From contig NZ_AP024371.1 in assembly GCF_019668505.1 (NCBI RefSeq), forward strand, positions 496,001-560,000: DNA of 64,000 bases, read 5' to 3'. This document shows, in pieces, positions 54,213-62,389 of this stretch. Both the position numbers and the translations under genes were made by a program. Below the pieces are notes generated by a model, which made no database searches, was not told the origin of the DNA, and worked only from the letters and a program-made list of their open reading frames with translations. The DNA is from Borrelia miyamotoi. GTDB lineage: Bacteria; Spirochaetota; Spirochaetia; Borreliales; Borreliaceae. Numbering within the stretch: the stretch's first letter is position 1; every line of letters begins with the position of its first letter.

Positions 54213-56291
54213 CTATTTATTTTGTTCATTAAATTTTTTACATAATTCAGCAAATATGGCACTTGGAACTTTGCCATATCTTAAAAATTCCATTGAAAAC
54301 TCGGCTTTTCCTTGTGTGGACGATCTTAGAACCGTTGAAAATCCAAACATCTCGCTTAATGGAACCTCGGCTTCAACTTTTGAGAAACTTCCCTCTTCAG
54401 TAGAGCCTAAAATTATTCCTCTTCTTTGGTTTAAAAGTCCAAACATATTTCCTTGAAATTCGGTTGGACCTTCAAGAGTTACTCTCATTATTGGTTCTAG
54501 TATTGTAGGTTTTGCTTTATTGTAAGCTTCTCTGAATGCTCCAATTGCTGCAAGTTGGAAGGCAATGTCTGATGAGTCAACAATATGGTATTGCCCATCA
54601 TTAATTGTAATTTTGATTCCTGTAATTGGGAAACCAATTAAAGTTCCCTTTTCCATAGCTTTTTGGAATCCCTTGTCACATGATGGAATGTATTCTGTTG
54701 GAATTACTCCACCTTTTATAAGATTGACAAATTCATAAGTTTGCTCTTCTGTATCAAGTGGTTCCATAAATCCAGCAACTCTTCCAAATTGACCTGCACC
54801 TCCTGATTGCTTTTTATGAGTATAATTAAATTCTGCTTTATCTGTAATGGTTTCTCTGTATGCTACTTGAGGTATTCCTGTTTCAACCTCTGCCTTAAAC
54901 TCTCTCCTCATTCTTTCAATGTAAACTTCTAAGTGTAATTCACCCATGCCTTGTATTATTGTTTCTTTTGATTCAGCATCTACATAAGTTTTAAATGTAG
55001 GATCTTCTTTTGTAAATCTTCCAAGAGCTTTTGCCATATTATCAGCTGATTTTTTATCCTTAGGCTTTATTGATAAAGATATTACTGGTTCTGGAATATA
55101 CATTGATGTCATTGAATAATTAATTGAAGGATCACAGAATGTATCACCTGAGGCGCATTCTATTCCAAATAATGCAACAATATCTCCACTGCATCCAAAT
55201 TCAATGTCTTCAGTATTATTGGCATGCATTCTAATAAGTCTTCCAACTTTGAACTTTTTAGAAGTTCTTGAATTTATTAGTTCTTGTCCTTTTTTTAATA
55301 CTCCTTGGTATATTCTTACATAAGTTAATTGTCCGTATTGTCCATCTTCCAATTTAAAGGCTAGAGCTACAGTTGGTAGGTTATCATCAATTTTAAGTTC
55401 AATTTCTTTTTCATTTGCGTTTAGGTCGAGTGCCACGTTTTTAACATCATAAGGACAAGGCAAAAATCTAGTTACAGCATTAAGCAGAAGCTGGACACCT
55501 TTGTTTTTATAAGCTGAACCCATGAATACAGGACAAAGTTTTAAAGCCAAAGTACCTGTTCTAACAGCATTGTATATTGTTTCTGTAGACACATCTTGTC
55601 CTTCTAGGTGAAGTTCCATAAGCTCATCGTTAAAGTCGGATAAGGCATCAAGCATTATTTTTCGCTTTTCTTTAGCTTCATTGAGTAGCTCAGCAGGAAT
55701 TTCTTTTTCTATAATTTCTGTTCCATCTTTGCCTTCAAAATAGTAGGCTTTCATTAAAACAAGATCGACAACTCCCATATGCTTGTCTTCAAGTCCGATT
55801 GGAATTTGCATTAAAATTGAGTTTAAATCAAGCTTGTCTCTAAGCTGATCTTTTACATTATTAGGATTTGCTCCAGTTTTGTCACATTTATTTATGAAAG
55901 CAAGGCGTGGTACATTATATCTTTTTAATTGTCTATCGACTGTAATTGATTGAGATTGTACTCCTGCAACAGAATCAAGAACAAGTATTGCTCCATCTAG
56001 AACTCTAAGTGAACGTTCAACTTCGATTGTGAAGTCAACGTGGCCTGGAGTGTCAATAATGTTGATCGGATGGTTTTTCCATTCAACATGAGTTGCAGCC
56101 GATGCGATTGTAATGCCTCGTTCTCTTTCAAGTTCCATTGAATCCATTGTTGCCCCAACTCCATCTTTACCTTTTACTTCATGAATAGCATGAATTTTGT
56201 TACAATAAAAAAGAATACGTTCTGTAAGTGTGGTTTTTCCTGAATCAATGTGGGCACTAATGCCTATGTTTCGCAATTTTTGATAGTCCAT
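54213..56291 (-). CDS. fusA: Elongation factor G, mitochondrial-like type
   Basis: EF-G moves tRNAs and mRNA through the ribosome after peptide transfer. The 692-residue protein has G1 [16 protein letters not shown]2 ERGITI, G3 DTPGHVDF and G4 NKCD. The stretch [23 protein letters not shown], read in short blocks, resembles mitochondrial EF-G1. Established work on Borrelia burgdorferi shows two EF-G genes, one for translocation and one for recycling; this locus matches the translocase by position from memory. AGGAGGAAAAG precedes the ATG. Confidence 0.95.
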   Translation of the reverse strand: MDYQKLRNIGISAHIDSGKTTLTERILFYCNKIHAIHEVKGKDGVGATMDSMELERERGITIASAATHVEWKNHPINIIDTPGHVDFTIEVERSLRVLDGAILVLDSVAGVQSQSITVDRQLKRYNVPRLAFINKCDKTGANPNNVKDQLRDKLDLNSILMQIPIGLEDKHMGVVDLVLMKAYYFEGKDGTEIIEKEIPAELLNEAKEKRKIMLDALSDFNDELMELHLEGQDVSTETIYNAVRTGTLALKLCPVFMGSAYKNKGVQLLLNAVTRFLPCPYDVKNVALDLNANEKEIELKIDDNLPTVALAFKLEDGQYGQLTYVRIYQGVLKKGQELINSRTSKKFKVGRLIRMHANNTEDIEFGCSGDIVALFGIECASGDTFCDPSINYSMTSMYIPEPVISLSIKPKDKKSADNMAKALGRFTKEDPTFKTYVDAESKETIIQGMGELHLEVYIERMRREFKAEVETGIPQVAYRETITDKAEFNYTHKKQSGGAGQFGRVAGFMEPLDTEEQTYEFVNLIKGGVIPTEYIPSCDKGFQKAMEKGTLIGFPITGIKITINDGQYHIVDSSDIAFQLAAIGAFREAYNKAKPTILEPIMRVTLEGPTEFQGNMFGLLNQRRGIILGSTEEGSFSKVEAEVPLSEMFGFSTVLRSSTQGKAEFSMEFLRYGKVPSAIFAELCKKFNEQNK

Positions 56292-56344
56292 GGACTACTT
56301 TTCCTCCTGAGTATATATTAATTAGAACACTACTTATCCTGGAC

Positions 56345-56373
56345 ATTCTACATTATTTTTTAAAAAAAGTCCA
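56345..56373 (-). promoter_or_regulatory. Candidate fusA promoter
   Basis: On the minus strand TGGACT (56373-56368), 17 nt of A/T, TAGAAT (56350-56345). The start point is near 56338, giving a 47-nt leader with the fusA Shine-Dalgarno. Confidence 0.45.
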
Positions 56374-56527
56374 TTTTGAAATTGTTTTAATTGGTTTGAC
56401 TTAAAAGAATTGTATTTTCTAAAAGGTAATCTTAATATATTTTAATGGCTTTTAGTATAAGAATTTACGTGTCTTTAGTTAAAATCATCTTAGTGGTTGT
56501 AATAAATTGTAAAAAAGAGATTAAGAA

Positions 56528-56573
56528 AAGATATTTTTTATCAAAAAACTCAATTATTTTTTGATTTAATCTT
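56528..56573. other. Long inverted repeat in the fusA-KTSC gap
   Basis: ATCAAAAAA (56540-56548) and TTTTTTGAT (56557-56565) form a 9-bp stem with an 8-nt loop. Outer arms AAGAT (56528-56532) and ATCTT (56569-56573) can extend it across asymmetric bulges. The surrounding 471-nt divergent gap (56292-56763) is AT-rich and holds this element plus the two promoters; I see no gene in it. Confidence 0.4.
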
Positions 56574-56605
56574 GTGGTTGATGATTTAGTTATTTACAGA
56601 TTTAC

Positions 56606-56634
56606 TTGACTAAATTTTATTAGCAGTATACAAT
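56606..56634 (+). promoter_or_regulatory. Promoter of the KTSC gene
   Basis: TTGACT (56606-56611), 17 nt, TACAAT (56629-56634): one mismatch in each box with ideal spacing. The leader would be about 123 nt. A second -10-like TATACT (56729-56734) lies closer to the gene. Confidence 0.55.
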
Positions 56635-56763
56635 TAGTTATAAGGAATATATCATTTAGTAAATTTTGATTTTATTGATTAAAAATGCTTAACATTTAAT
56701 GAATTTACTCTTTCTTTACTTTATATTTTATACTCCTAAGAATAATCATTGGAGGGTATAAGT

Positions 56764-56991
56764 TTGAATACTTTAACAATATCTCATGAATTGAGCAAAA
56801 TACATCAAGTGGATTATGATTCTGCTTTGTCTGAACTTTCTGTATTTTTTAAGGACGGAAGAGCTTATAAATATTTTAAGATTGAGCCAAGACATTTTAG
56901 TATGATATCTAAGCTTGTGCAAGAGAGAAAATCAGTTGGTAAATATTTGACAGAACATATATTTAACAAGTATGATCAAGAGAAACTTTAG
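56764..56991 (+). CDS. KTSC-domain protein
   Basis: A 75-residue protein with the small KTSC fold: VDYDSALSELSVFFKDGRAYKYFKI in short blocks, then ERKSVGKYLTEHI. The domain is often fused to or near nucleic-acid enzymes, but its role is unclear. TTG 56764 follows GGAGGG by 7 nt; an earlier in-frame TTG at 56749 overlaps that Shine-Dalgarno. It has its own promoter and terminator, so it is a single-gene unit. Confidence 0.85.
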   Translation: MNTLTISHELSKIHQVDYDSALSELSVFFKDGRAYKYFKIEPRHFSMISKLVQERKSVGKYLTEHIFNKYDQEKL

Positions 56992-57016
56992 TTTTAGTCA
57001 TTGAATTAGTAATGAA

Positions 57017-57054
57017 AGAAGGACTTCCTTGTTTGGTAAGTCCTTCTGTTTGTT
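57017..57054 (+). terminator. Intrinsic terminator of the KTSC gene
   Basis: AGAAGGACTT (57017-57026), an 11-nt loop, AAGTCCTTCT (57038-57047), then GTTTGTTTT. A perfect 10-bp stem 25 nt after the stop codon. Confidence 0.75.
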
Positions 57055-57092
57055 TTGAGTTAATTAAATGCAATTTTAAAGGAGGCTTTGTA

Positions 57093-57121
57093 TTGATTTT
57101 TTTTGTAATAAAAATTATAAT
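57093..57121 (+). promoter_or_regulatory. Candidate promoter for the barrel gene at 57158
   Basis: TTGATT (57093-57098), 17 nt, perfect TATAAT (57116-57121). The start point near 57128 gives a 30-nt leader including GAGAAAGG. Confidence 0.55.
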
Positions 57122-57161
57122 CTTCTTAAATTTAAATTTGAGAAAGGTTGAGAAAACATGA
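57093..57161 (+). CDS. Possible 22-residue leader peptide
   Basis: A TTG at 57093 lies exactly 7 nt after a near-perfect AAAGGAGG (57078-57085). It opens a 22-codon frame (MIFFVIKIIIFLNLNLRKV plus EKT) whose TGA overlaps the ATG of the next gene as ATGA. The peptide is hydrophobic then basic. It might couple translation of the next gene. However, the best promoter for that gene (57093-57121) lies inside this frame, so both cannot be used from one transcript. Confidence 0.3.
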   Translation: MIFFVIKIIIFLNLNLRKVEKT

Positions 57162-58273
57162 AAAAATCATTAATATCTATAATGTTTTTTTTAGTCTTCA
57201 ATGTGTCTTATTCTAAAGTTTTTTATTTTTCAGCAGGTTTTAATACTCAAGTTAGCCTTGAATCGTTTTTTTTATTTAATAAAAAGACCGGTACGGTTTT
57301 GGATAAGTTGATGAGTGTTGAATTTTTATCTATCTTGGATCTTTATAAGAATAAATTTTTTAATATTTCTCGTTCATTTGTTTATAATTCATTTGATTTC
57401 AGTGCTGCTAGTAAAGCAAGTGCAGTTGCTCTTATGAAATTACATTTTGAGGATCCTGAATATTTTAGTTCAAGACTATCTGGTATAAATTCATCTGAGG
57501 TGACTAATTCGCTAAAATCAATTCAGAAATTACTAAATTTAGATTCACACAATGATATTGGTGTTAAGAAAGAACGTTTATCGAAATTATTTAAGGAAAT
57601 AAAGAGCAACTCTTTATTTCAAATTTTAGATGCAGATGGATTGGGGGTGAGTAAAGTTTTAACTCCTTTCGAGAAAGCAATGACGAATTTTATTGAGATA
57701 GAGGAATGGTTATTTGATGGATTAAAAGAATTTGGAATTAATGATAAAAAGGACTTTTTGAAATTTCATTCTGAAATTTCAACTCCAGGCACTATTTTAA
57801 ATGATGCTTTGAGAAAAAAATTGTCACCTTTGTTTAGCACTGGTGTTCAAGGGTATTTTCAAGTTGGTCTTCCTATTGCTAGCAGTGATTTTTATTATGG
57901 ATTTGAGCTTGGATTTGGTATAAATCTTGGGCGGAGCATTTTGAAGGATGTGGGCGCTTTAAAAGATTTATCTTCTCCTGTTAGTTTTGGTGTAGGAATG
58001 ATACCAAGATTCTTTGTTAAATATGATATTTATTATTTAGCGGCTACTTTATTTACAGGTTTTGGTGATAAATCTTTAGTTGCAGATCCTGTTTATGTAG
58101 GAAATTTAGCTGGTAATAGCAAAATAACTAATCCTTTTAATGTTATTGAGACAGGCTTAAGATTTAGACTAGCATTCCTTAATTTAGAATCATCAGTATT
58201 ATTTTCTGTTAGTGATTTTAAATATAGAGACTTAAGGGTTGGACTTGGGTTTGAGGTACCAATAATTTTGTAA
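57158..58273 (+). CDS. Predicted outer-membrane beta-barrel protein
   Basis: The 371-residue product has a signal peptide (MKKSLISIMFFLVFNVSYSK). Residues 60-220 look helical and charged. The C-terminal 150 residues alternate as beta strands (GVQGYFQVGLPIASSDFYYGF, FELGFGINLG, ETGLRFRLAFLNL). The ending DLRVGLGFEVPII resembles the end of the protein at 58979, as expected for a barrel-insertion signal. No known family is recognised with confidence. The helical insert is unusual for a small barrel. Confidence 0.75.
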   Translation: MKKSLISIMFFLVFNVSYSKVFYFSAGFNTQVSLESFFLFNKKTGTVLDKLMSVEFLSILDLYKNKFFNISRSFVYNSFDFSAASKASAVALMKLHFEDPEYFSSRLSGINSSEVTNSLKSIQKLLNLDSHNDIGVKKERLSKLFKEIKSNSLFQILDADGLGVSKVLTPFEKAMTNFIEIEEWLFDGLKEFGINDKKDFLKFHSEISTPGTILNDALRKKLSPLFSTGVQGYFQVGLPIASSDFYYGFELGFGINLGRSILKDVGALKDLSSPVSFGVGMIPRFFVKYDIYYLAATLFTGFGDKSLVADPVYVGNLAGNSKITNPFNVIETGLRFRLAFLNLESSVLFSVSDFKYRDLRVGLGFEVPIIL

Positions 58274-58368
58274 GCATTGATATTGTTTTAATGTTTTGTT
58301 TGTATTTGTAATACTTTATCTAAAGTGTATTTAGGTTTTATTTTAATGTGTAAGAGGTTATTTTTTTA

Positions 58369-58378
58369 TTTTTTTTTT
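58369..58378 (+). repeat. Poly-T tract in a lipoprotein signal sequence
   Basis: Ten T residues, preceded by a T7 run (58361-58367) and one A. The tract falls in the hydrophobic core of the predicted signal peptide of the TPR lipoprotein. With 10 Ts the signal and body are in different frames; with 11 they join. Confidence 0.8.
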
Positions 58379-58380
58379 AT

Positions 58381-58881
58381 TTGTTGTCATCTTGTAGCTC
58401 TCTTTCTAAAGAATATCAAGCTATCTCAGATGAATATTATAAGCTTGCCAAATTAAATGATGATCTTGGTAATAATGAGACTTCAGTTGCACTTTATGAA
58501 CAAGCTATTAAATTTAATTCTAATGTGGATGATGCATCTAGTTATAATTTTGTTTTGGCTTATATCAATTTAAAGAGGTATGAGGAAGCTGAGTTAAAAC
58601 TTGAATCTTTATTGGAAAAGGATCCTGACAATGTTTTATTGGTTAATTTAAAAGCTTATTTATTATTTAAAAAAGATAATTTGGACGAGGCTTTAAAATT
58701 TTATTTAAAGAATTTGGAAGTGGTGCCTGCTAATCAAGAAGCGTTATTTAATGTTTTTTATATTTATCATTTAAAGAATGACATAGAAAATGCAAAAAAA
58801 TATATTTTGAAATATAAAGAATTAAATTATTCAGTACCTGCTAGTGCAAATGAAATAGTTTCATCTATTTTGGAAGGTTAA
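58381..58881 (+). CDS. TPR lipoprotein, out of frame with its signal peptide
   Basis: The open frame encodes TPR units (NETSVALYEQAIKF, AYINLKRYEEAELKLESL, NLDEALKFYLKNLEVVPAN) after SSCSSLSKEYQA. The only start inside this frame is a TTG with no Shine-Dalgarno. An ATG at 58346 reads MCKRLFFYFFF but is one base out of frame. One extra T in the T10 run (58369-58378) would give MCKRLFFYFFFYLLSSCSS, a lipoprotein signal with its Cys. So the gene is either frameshifted, phase-variable or affected by a homopolymer error. Confidence 0.75.
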   Translation: MLSSCSSLSKEYQAISDEYYKLAKLNDDLGNNETSVALYEQAIKFNSNVDDASSYNFVLAYINLKRYEEAELKLESLLEKDPDNVLLVNLKAYLLFKKDNLDEALKFYLKNLEVVPANQEALFNVFYIYHLKNDIENAKKYILKYKELNYSVPASANEIVSSILEG

Positions 58882-58910
58882 AGTATTAAATTATAATTTT
58901 ATGCTATAAT
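58869..58910 (+). promoter_or_regulatory. Candidate promoters for the barrel gene at 58979
   Basis: Two perfect TATAAT boxes (58892-58897 and 58905-58910). The first has TTTGGA (58869-58874) at 17 nt. They lie just after the TPR gene, so the next gene can be expressed on its own. Confidence 0.4.
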
Positions 58911-58978
58911 AACTCAAAATATTTTATTCCATCAGTTGATTTTTCAGATTAATTTTAGTATTTTAGGGAGGGCTTGAT

Positions 58979-59611
58979 ATTAGACTAAGAGTTTTGTTTT
59001 TAAGTTTATTGCTATTTATTACAAGCAATGCTTTCTCAAATATTGATTTTGAATTTAATTTAGGGCTTGGCTTTGATTTCCCAGTTAGCATTATTTCAAA
59101 TTTATATGATACAGCTTTGTATATAGGTGAAAAACTCTATGATGATTTATCTGATTCAGATAAAGAGGTTGTCTCTCATCGTGTTGCTGATATTGCTAAC
59201 ATTTCTAATAGTGGTTTAACTTATGGGGTATATGCTCAAACGGGAGGAAGATTTGCAGATTTTATTTCATTTGGTTTGGAACTTGGAGTTGATTTTAATT
59301 TATTTAGGATAATCAAAAGCAGGGGAAGATTGAGTAAGGTTATTTCATTAATTGCAGCTATTAAGTCTAGGTTTTATGCAAGATTAGACTTCTTTATTGG
59401 AGCTGTTTTAATATTTACTGGACCTAGAACTAATATGGTTTTTGCTGATAAGGGGTCCATTTGTAGTGAATTTGGAGTGTTTGGTTGGGATCTTGGTGCA
59501 AGAGCTACATTTTCTTTTTTGATGCTTGAGGGATATTATAGTTGGAATATTAAGAATAATAGATTTTCTGATTTAAAGCTTGGTGTAGGATTTGAGTTTG
59601 GAATTATTTAA
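58979..59611 (+). CDS. Predicted outer-membrane protein, apparent ATT start
   Basis: The 210-residue product has a signal peptide and beta-rich sequence (FEFNLGLGFDFPVSII, GLTYGVYAQTGGRF, FGLELGVDFNLF) ending DLKLGVGFEFGII, a barrel-like C-terminus. It recalls the small DUF3996-type Borrelia porin-like proteins, tentatively. A strong GGGAGGG (58966-58972) lies 6 nt before ATT 58979, which would give (M)RLRVLFLSLLLFITSNAFS. The first normal start in frame is TTG 58994, which has no Shine-Dalgarno. The TTG at 58974 is out of frame. Confidence 0.72.
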   Translation: MRLRVLFLSLLLFITSNAFSNIDFEFNLGLGFDFPVSIISNLYDTALYIGEKLYDDLSDSDKEVVSHRVADIANISNSGLTYGVYAQTGGRFADFISFGLELGVDFNLFRIIKSRGRLSKVISLIAAIKSRFYARLDFFIGAVLIFTGPRTNMVFADKGSICSEFGVFGWDLGARATFSFLMLEGYYSWNIKNNRFSDLKLGVGFEFGII

Positions 59612-59632
59612 ATAAATAACAAGTGGCTTGAT

Positions 59633-59661
59633 AATCTAAATTTTTGCATTACTTTTAGATT
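59633..59661 (+). terminator. Weak hairpin after the barrel gene
   Basis: AATCTAAA (59633-59640) and TTTAGATT (59654-59661), a perfect 8-bp stem with a 13-nt T-rich loop, 22 nt after the stop. It has no T-run after it, so termination is uncertain. The rest of the 188-nt gap to prs holds only a -10-like TACAAT (59755-59760). Confidence 0.3.
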
Positions 59662-59799
59662 GATTGCATTATCTAATTTATAAATTTACTTATATTTAAG
59701 GTTTTAACTTTGTAAATCTTTCTTAGATTTGTGTGAATTTTATTTATATTAATGTACAATAAGATAAAGGTTTTCTGTTTAAAGTAGGGAGTTTTAAAG

Positions 59800-61020
59800 T
59801 TGAGTTTGCTTATTAAAAAGTCGTTAGGGATTATTGCCTGTCCTGGTGGTAGAGTATTTGCAGATAAAATAATGGAAGAACTTAGAAAAATATTTTTAGA
59901 TGCTGAGAGTAGAGTTATTGGAAAAATTTCACAAACTACTAATTCTTTAAAAGAAGATGTTTTGAAGCCTGAGGGAAATTTATCTCATTTATTAGAAGGA
60001 TTTGAATTTTCTGACTTAAGTTTTGACGAGACTATGGAAATTCCTGTAAACTTTGTTAAATTTGCTAATGGTGAATTTAAGGCAGAAATTTTAGAAACCA
60101 TAAGAAATAAAGATATTTTTATTGTGCAAGATGTTTCTAATACTTATCCAGTTTATGTAAATAATAATGAAAAAGTAATAATGACAATTAATGATCATTT
60201 GATGAATTTGATGACTACCGTAGATGCTTGCATACAGGCTAAAGCTCATTCTGTTAGTGTTATTGTACCTTCTTATCCTTACTCTAGACAGGATAAGAAA
60301 CATTCAAGAGAAGGATTAACAGCAAGCCTTTTTGGAAGATTTTTAGAGGAGTTGGGAGTTAAACACATTTTGACACTAGACATTCATTCAAAAGCGATTG
60401 AAAATGTTTTTAGAAAAACATATTTTGAAAATTTAAATGCATCTTATGAGATTTTTTGTGCTTTAGCTGAACTGATAGATATTAAAGATTCAAATTTAGT
60501 AGTTGTTTCTCCTGATACTGGAGCTGTTAATAGAAATAAGTTTTTTGCATCTAGTCTTAAGAGGCCATTAGCTTTGCTTTATAAAGAAAGAGATTATTCA
60601 AAAATAGCGCATAATGTTAACGATTCTAATATTTCTGTTACTAAGCTTTTGGGGGATGTTGAAGGTAAGAATGTTTTTATGAGTGATGATATTTTAGCTA
60701 CTGGTGGAACTTTTATTAAGGCTGTGAAATTGCTGAAAGGGATGGGGGCTAAGAAGATTATATGTGCCATAAGTTTACCATTTTTTAATGGAGATGCGAT
60801 TAGGTATTTCGATAAGGCTTATGAGGAGGGCTATTTCTATAAAATAATTGGGACAAATGCTGTTTATCATGATGATAGACTTATCAGTAAATCTTGGTAT
60901 TATGAATCTAATGTTGCGCATCTTTTTGCCGGTGCAGTTCTTGCAATTCACAATAGAGTTAGTTTTCAAAAAATTCTTGATAGAAGTCATGATATTCAAG
61001 AGTTAATTTTTAAGAGTTAG
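59800..61020 (+). CDS. prs: Ribose-phosphate pyrophosphokinase, long form
   Basis: Prs makes PRPP from ribose-5-phosphate and ATP for nucleotide and NAD synthesis. The 406-residue protein exceeds the usual 310-320. The core motifs are present: FANGEFKAEI, YPYSRQDKK, LTLDIHSKAI, VVSPDTGAVNR and the PRPP loop SDDILATGGTF. Extra sequence lies before FANGEF (residues 25-85) and in VSNTYPVYVNNNEKVIMTIN. It starts at TTG behind GGGAG. NadE and other PRPP or NAD users are elsewhere in the window. Confidence 0.93.
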   Translation: MSLLIKKSLGIIACPGGRVFADKIMEELRKIFLDAESRVIGKISQTTNSLKEDVLKPEGNLSHLLEGFEFSDLSFDETMEIPVNFVKFANGEFKAEILETIRNKDIFIVQDVSNTYPVYVNNNEKVIMTINDHLMNLMTTVDACIQAKAHSVSVIVPSYPYSRQDKKHSREGLTASLFGRFLEELGVKHILTLDIHSKAIENVFRKTYFENLNASYEIFCALAELIDIKDSNLVVVSPDTGAVNRNKFFASSLKRPLALLYKERDYSKIAHNVNDSNISVTKLLGDVEGKNVFMSDDILATGGTFIKAVKLLKGMGAKKIICAISLPFFNGDAIRYFDKAYEEGYFYKIIGTNAVYHDDRLISKSWYYESNVAHLFAGAVLAIHNRVSFQKILDRSHDIQELIFKS

Positions 61021-61024
61021 TTTT

Positions 61025-62389
61025 ATGAATGTACTCAGTATTGATATTGGTACTAGTACTTTGAAATCTGCTTTAGTTAATTCTCAACATGGGGTTTTAG
61101 ACTCCCTTGATGTAAATTATTTTGATTATTTTAATGTTGATTTTGAAAATTTTGATTATAAAATATGGATTTTTGCTTTAAAAAAAGTAATTTCTAACTT
61201 TAAATATAAAAAAATAGATTGTATTTCTATTAGTGGCATTTCTCCATGTTTAATAGCTCTTGGTTCAGATTTGATTCCTTTAGAGGTTTTACATTGGAAT
61301 TCTTCTAAGATGGTTGGTAATTTTAGAGGAAAATCAGCTTTTTTGCCTTTTGTGCTTAGCACGCTTGAGAGAGGAATTTATGATAAGGTTAGATATTTTG
61401 TATCTTGTTTTGAATACTTTATTTATTTATTCACAGGTAATCTGATTACAAGTTATCCAAGCTTATCTTATATTCCTTTTATTTGGAATGATCTTGAAAT
61501 AAGGGCATATAATCTTGATAAAAATAAATTTCCTCCTTTCTTAAGGATGGGAAAAAGTGCTGGTCAGGTTACTAGTAGTGCTAGTATTGAGTTTGGAATT
61601 AAGAGTGGGATAGAGGTAATTAATGCTGGAATAGATTATTTAAGTGTACTTGTTGGAAGTGGCGCATTTTTTTCTGGAGTTGTATCGAATAGAACAGGTA
61701 CAAGTGAAGGCTTTAATTTTGTTGCAGATGGATATTTACCGGGCTTTTCTTTGGCTTATCCTTATTTTTTAGACAATTTGTTTATTATTGGCAAGATAGT
61801 TCCTTCTGGATATTTATTACAATTATTTAAAGATAGATTTTTTAGAAATAAGAAGTCTTTTAAAGAATTTTTTGAAGAAATTGCTAAAGCATATGCTATA
61901 TGTGATGTTTATTTTTATTTAAACAAAATAGAGCTTTTTTCTGACCATATTTTAATAGATTCACAGATACGAGATGATTTGAGTAAAGGTATTTTTGGAA
62001 AATTGGATAATCCTTTACAGATAGGGATTGCAATTCTTGAGTCTTCTTATTTTGCCTTCTACAATAGAATACTTCAGCTTAAATCCGTGAAAAAGGATAT
62101 CTTGGACATTTTTGTGAGTGGTTCTAATTCTGATAATTTGTTTTTAAACGAGTTAAAATCTAATATTATTGGTAGAGATTTAAAGGTTTTTGAATTTAAA
62201 CATTCCGAGATTATTGGTAATGCAGTCTTGGCTTTCTATTATTTAAGAGAGTTTGATAGCTTGAAAAAGGCATTTGAAAAGATTGCTAAATTTAAACAGG
62301 TTATATATTTTAATGCTAGTGTTCATAATATTTATTTAGAGAAATATAATAAATATGTCTCTAATTTTAATTTATTTGTTGATAGTTAA
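61025..62389 (+). CDS. xylB: FGGY-family carbohydrate kinase (xylulokinase-like)
   Basis: The 454-residue sugar kinase starts with the ATP-fold motif LSIDIGTSTLKSALV. Family blocks are CISISGISPCLIAL, INAGIDYLSVLVGSGAF holding the catalytic Asp, and DIFVSGSNSDN near the C-terminus. Xylulokinase is the usual annotation at this locus; the sugar cannot be told from sequence. It lies 4 nt after prs, so PRPP and pentose phosphate supply may be linked. Its end overlaps the convergent SPOR gene by 18 nt. Confidence 0.82.
   Translation: MNVLSIDIGTSTLKSALVNSQHGVLDSLDVNYFDYFNVDFENFDYKIWIFALKKVISNFKYKKIDCISISGISPCLIALGSDLIPLEVLHWNSSKMVGNFRGKSAFLPFVLSTLERGIYDKVRYFVSCFEYFIYLFTGNLITSYPSLSYIPFIWNDLEIRAYNLDKNKFPPFLRMGKSAGQVTSSASIEFGIKSGIEVINAGIDYLSVLVGSGAFFSGVVSNRTGTSEGFNFVADGYLPGFSLAYPYFLDNLFIIGKIVPSGYLLQLFKDRFFRNKKSFKEFFEEIAKAYAICDVYFYLNKIELFSDHILIDSQIRDDLSKGIFGKLDNPLQIGIAILESSYFAFYNRILQLKSVKKDILDIFVSGSNSDNLFLNELKSNIIGRDLKVFEFKHSEIIGNAVLAFYYLREFDSLKKAFEKIAKFKQVIYFNASVHNIYLEKYNKYVSNFNLFVDS

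Noticed and set aside
58274..58380. Calling the TPR gene a decayed pseudogene outright
   Set aside because: The body is intact and one base in a homopolymer restores the signal peptide, so a slippage or sequencing explanation is as likely.
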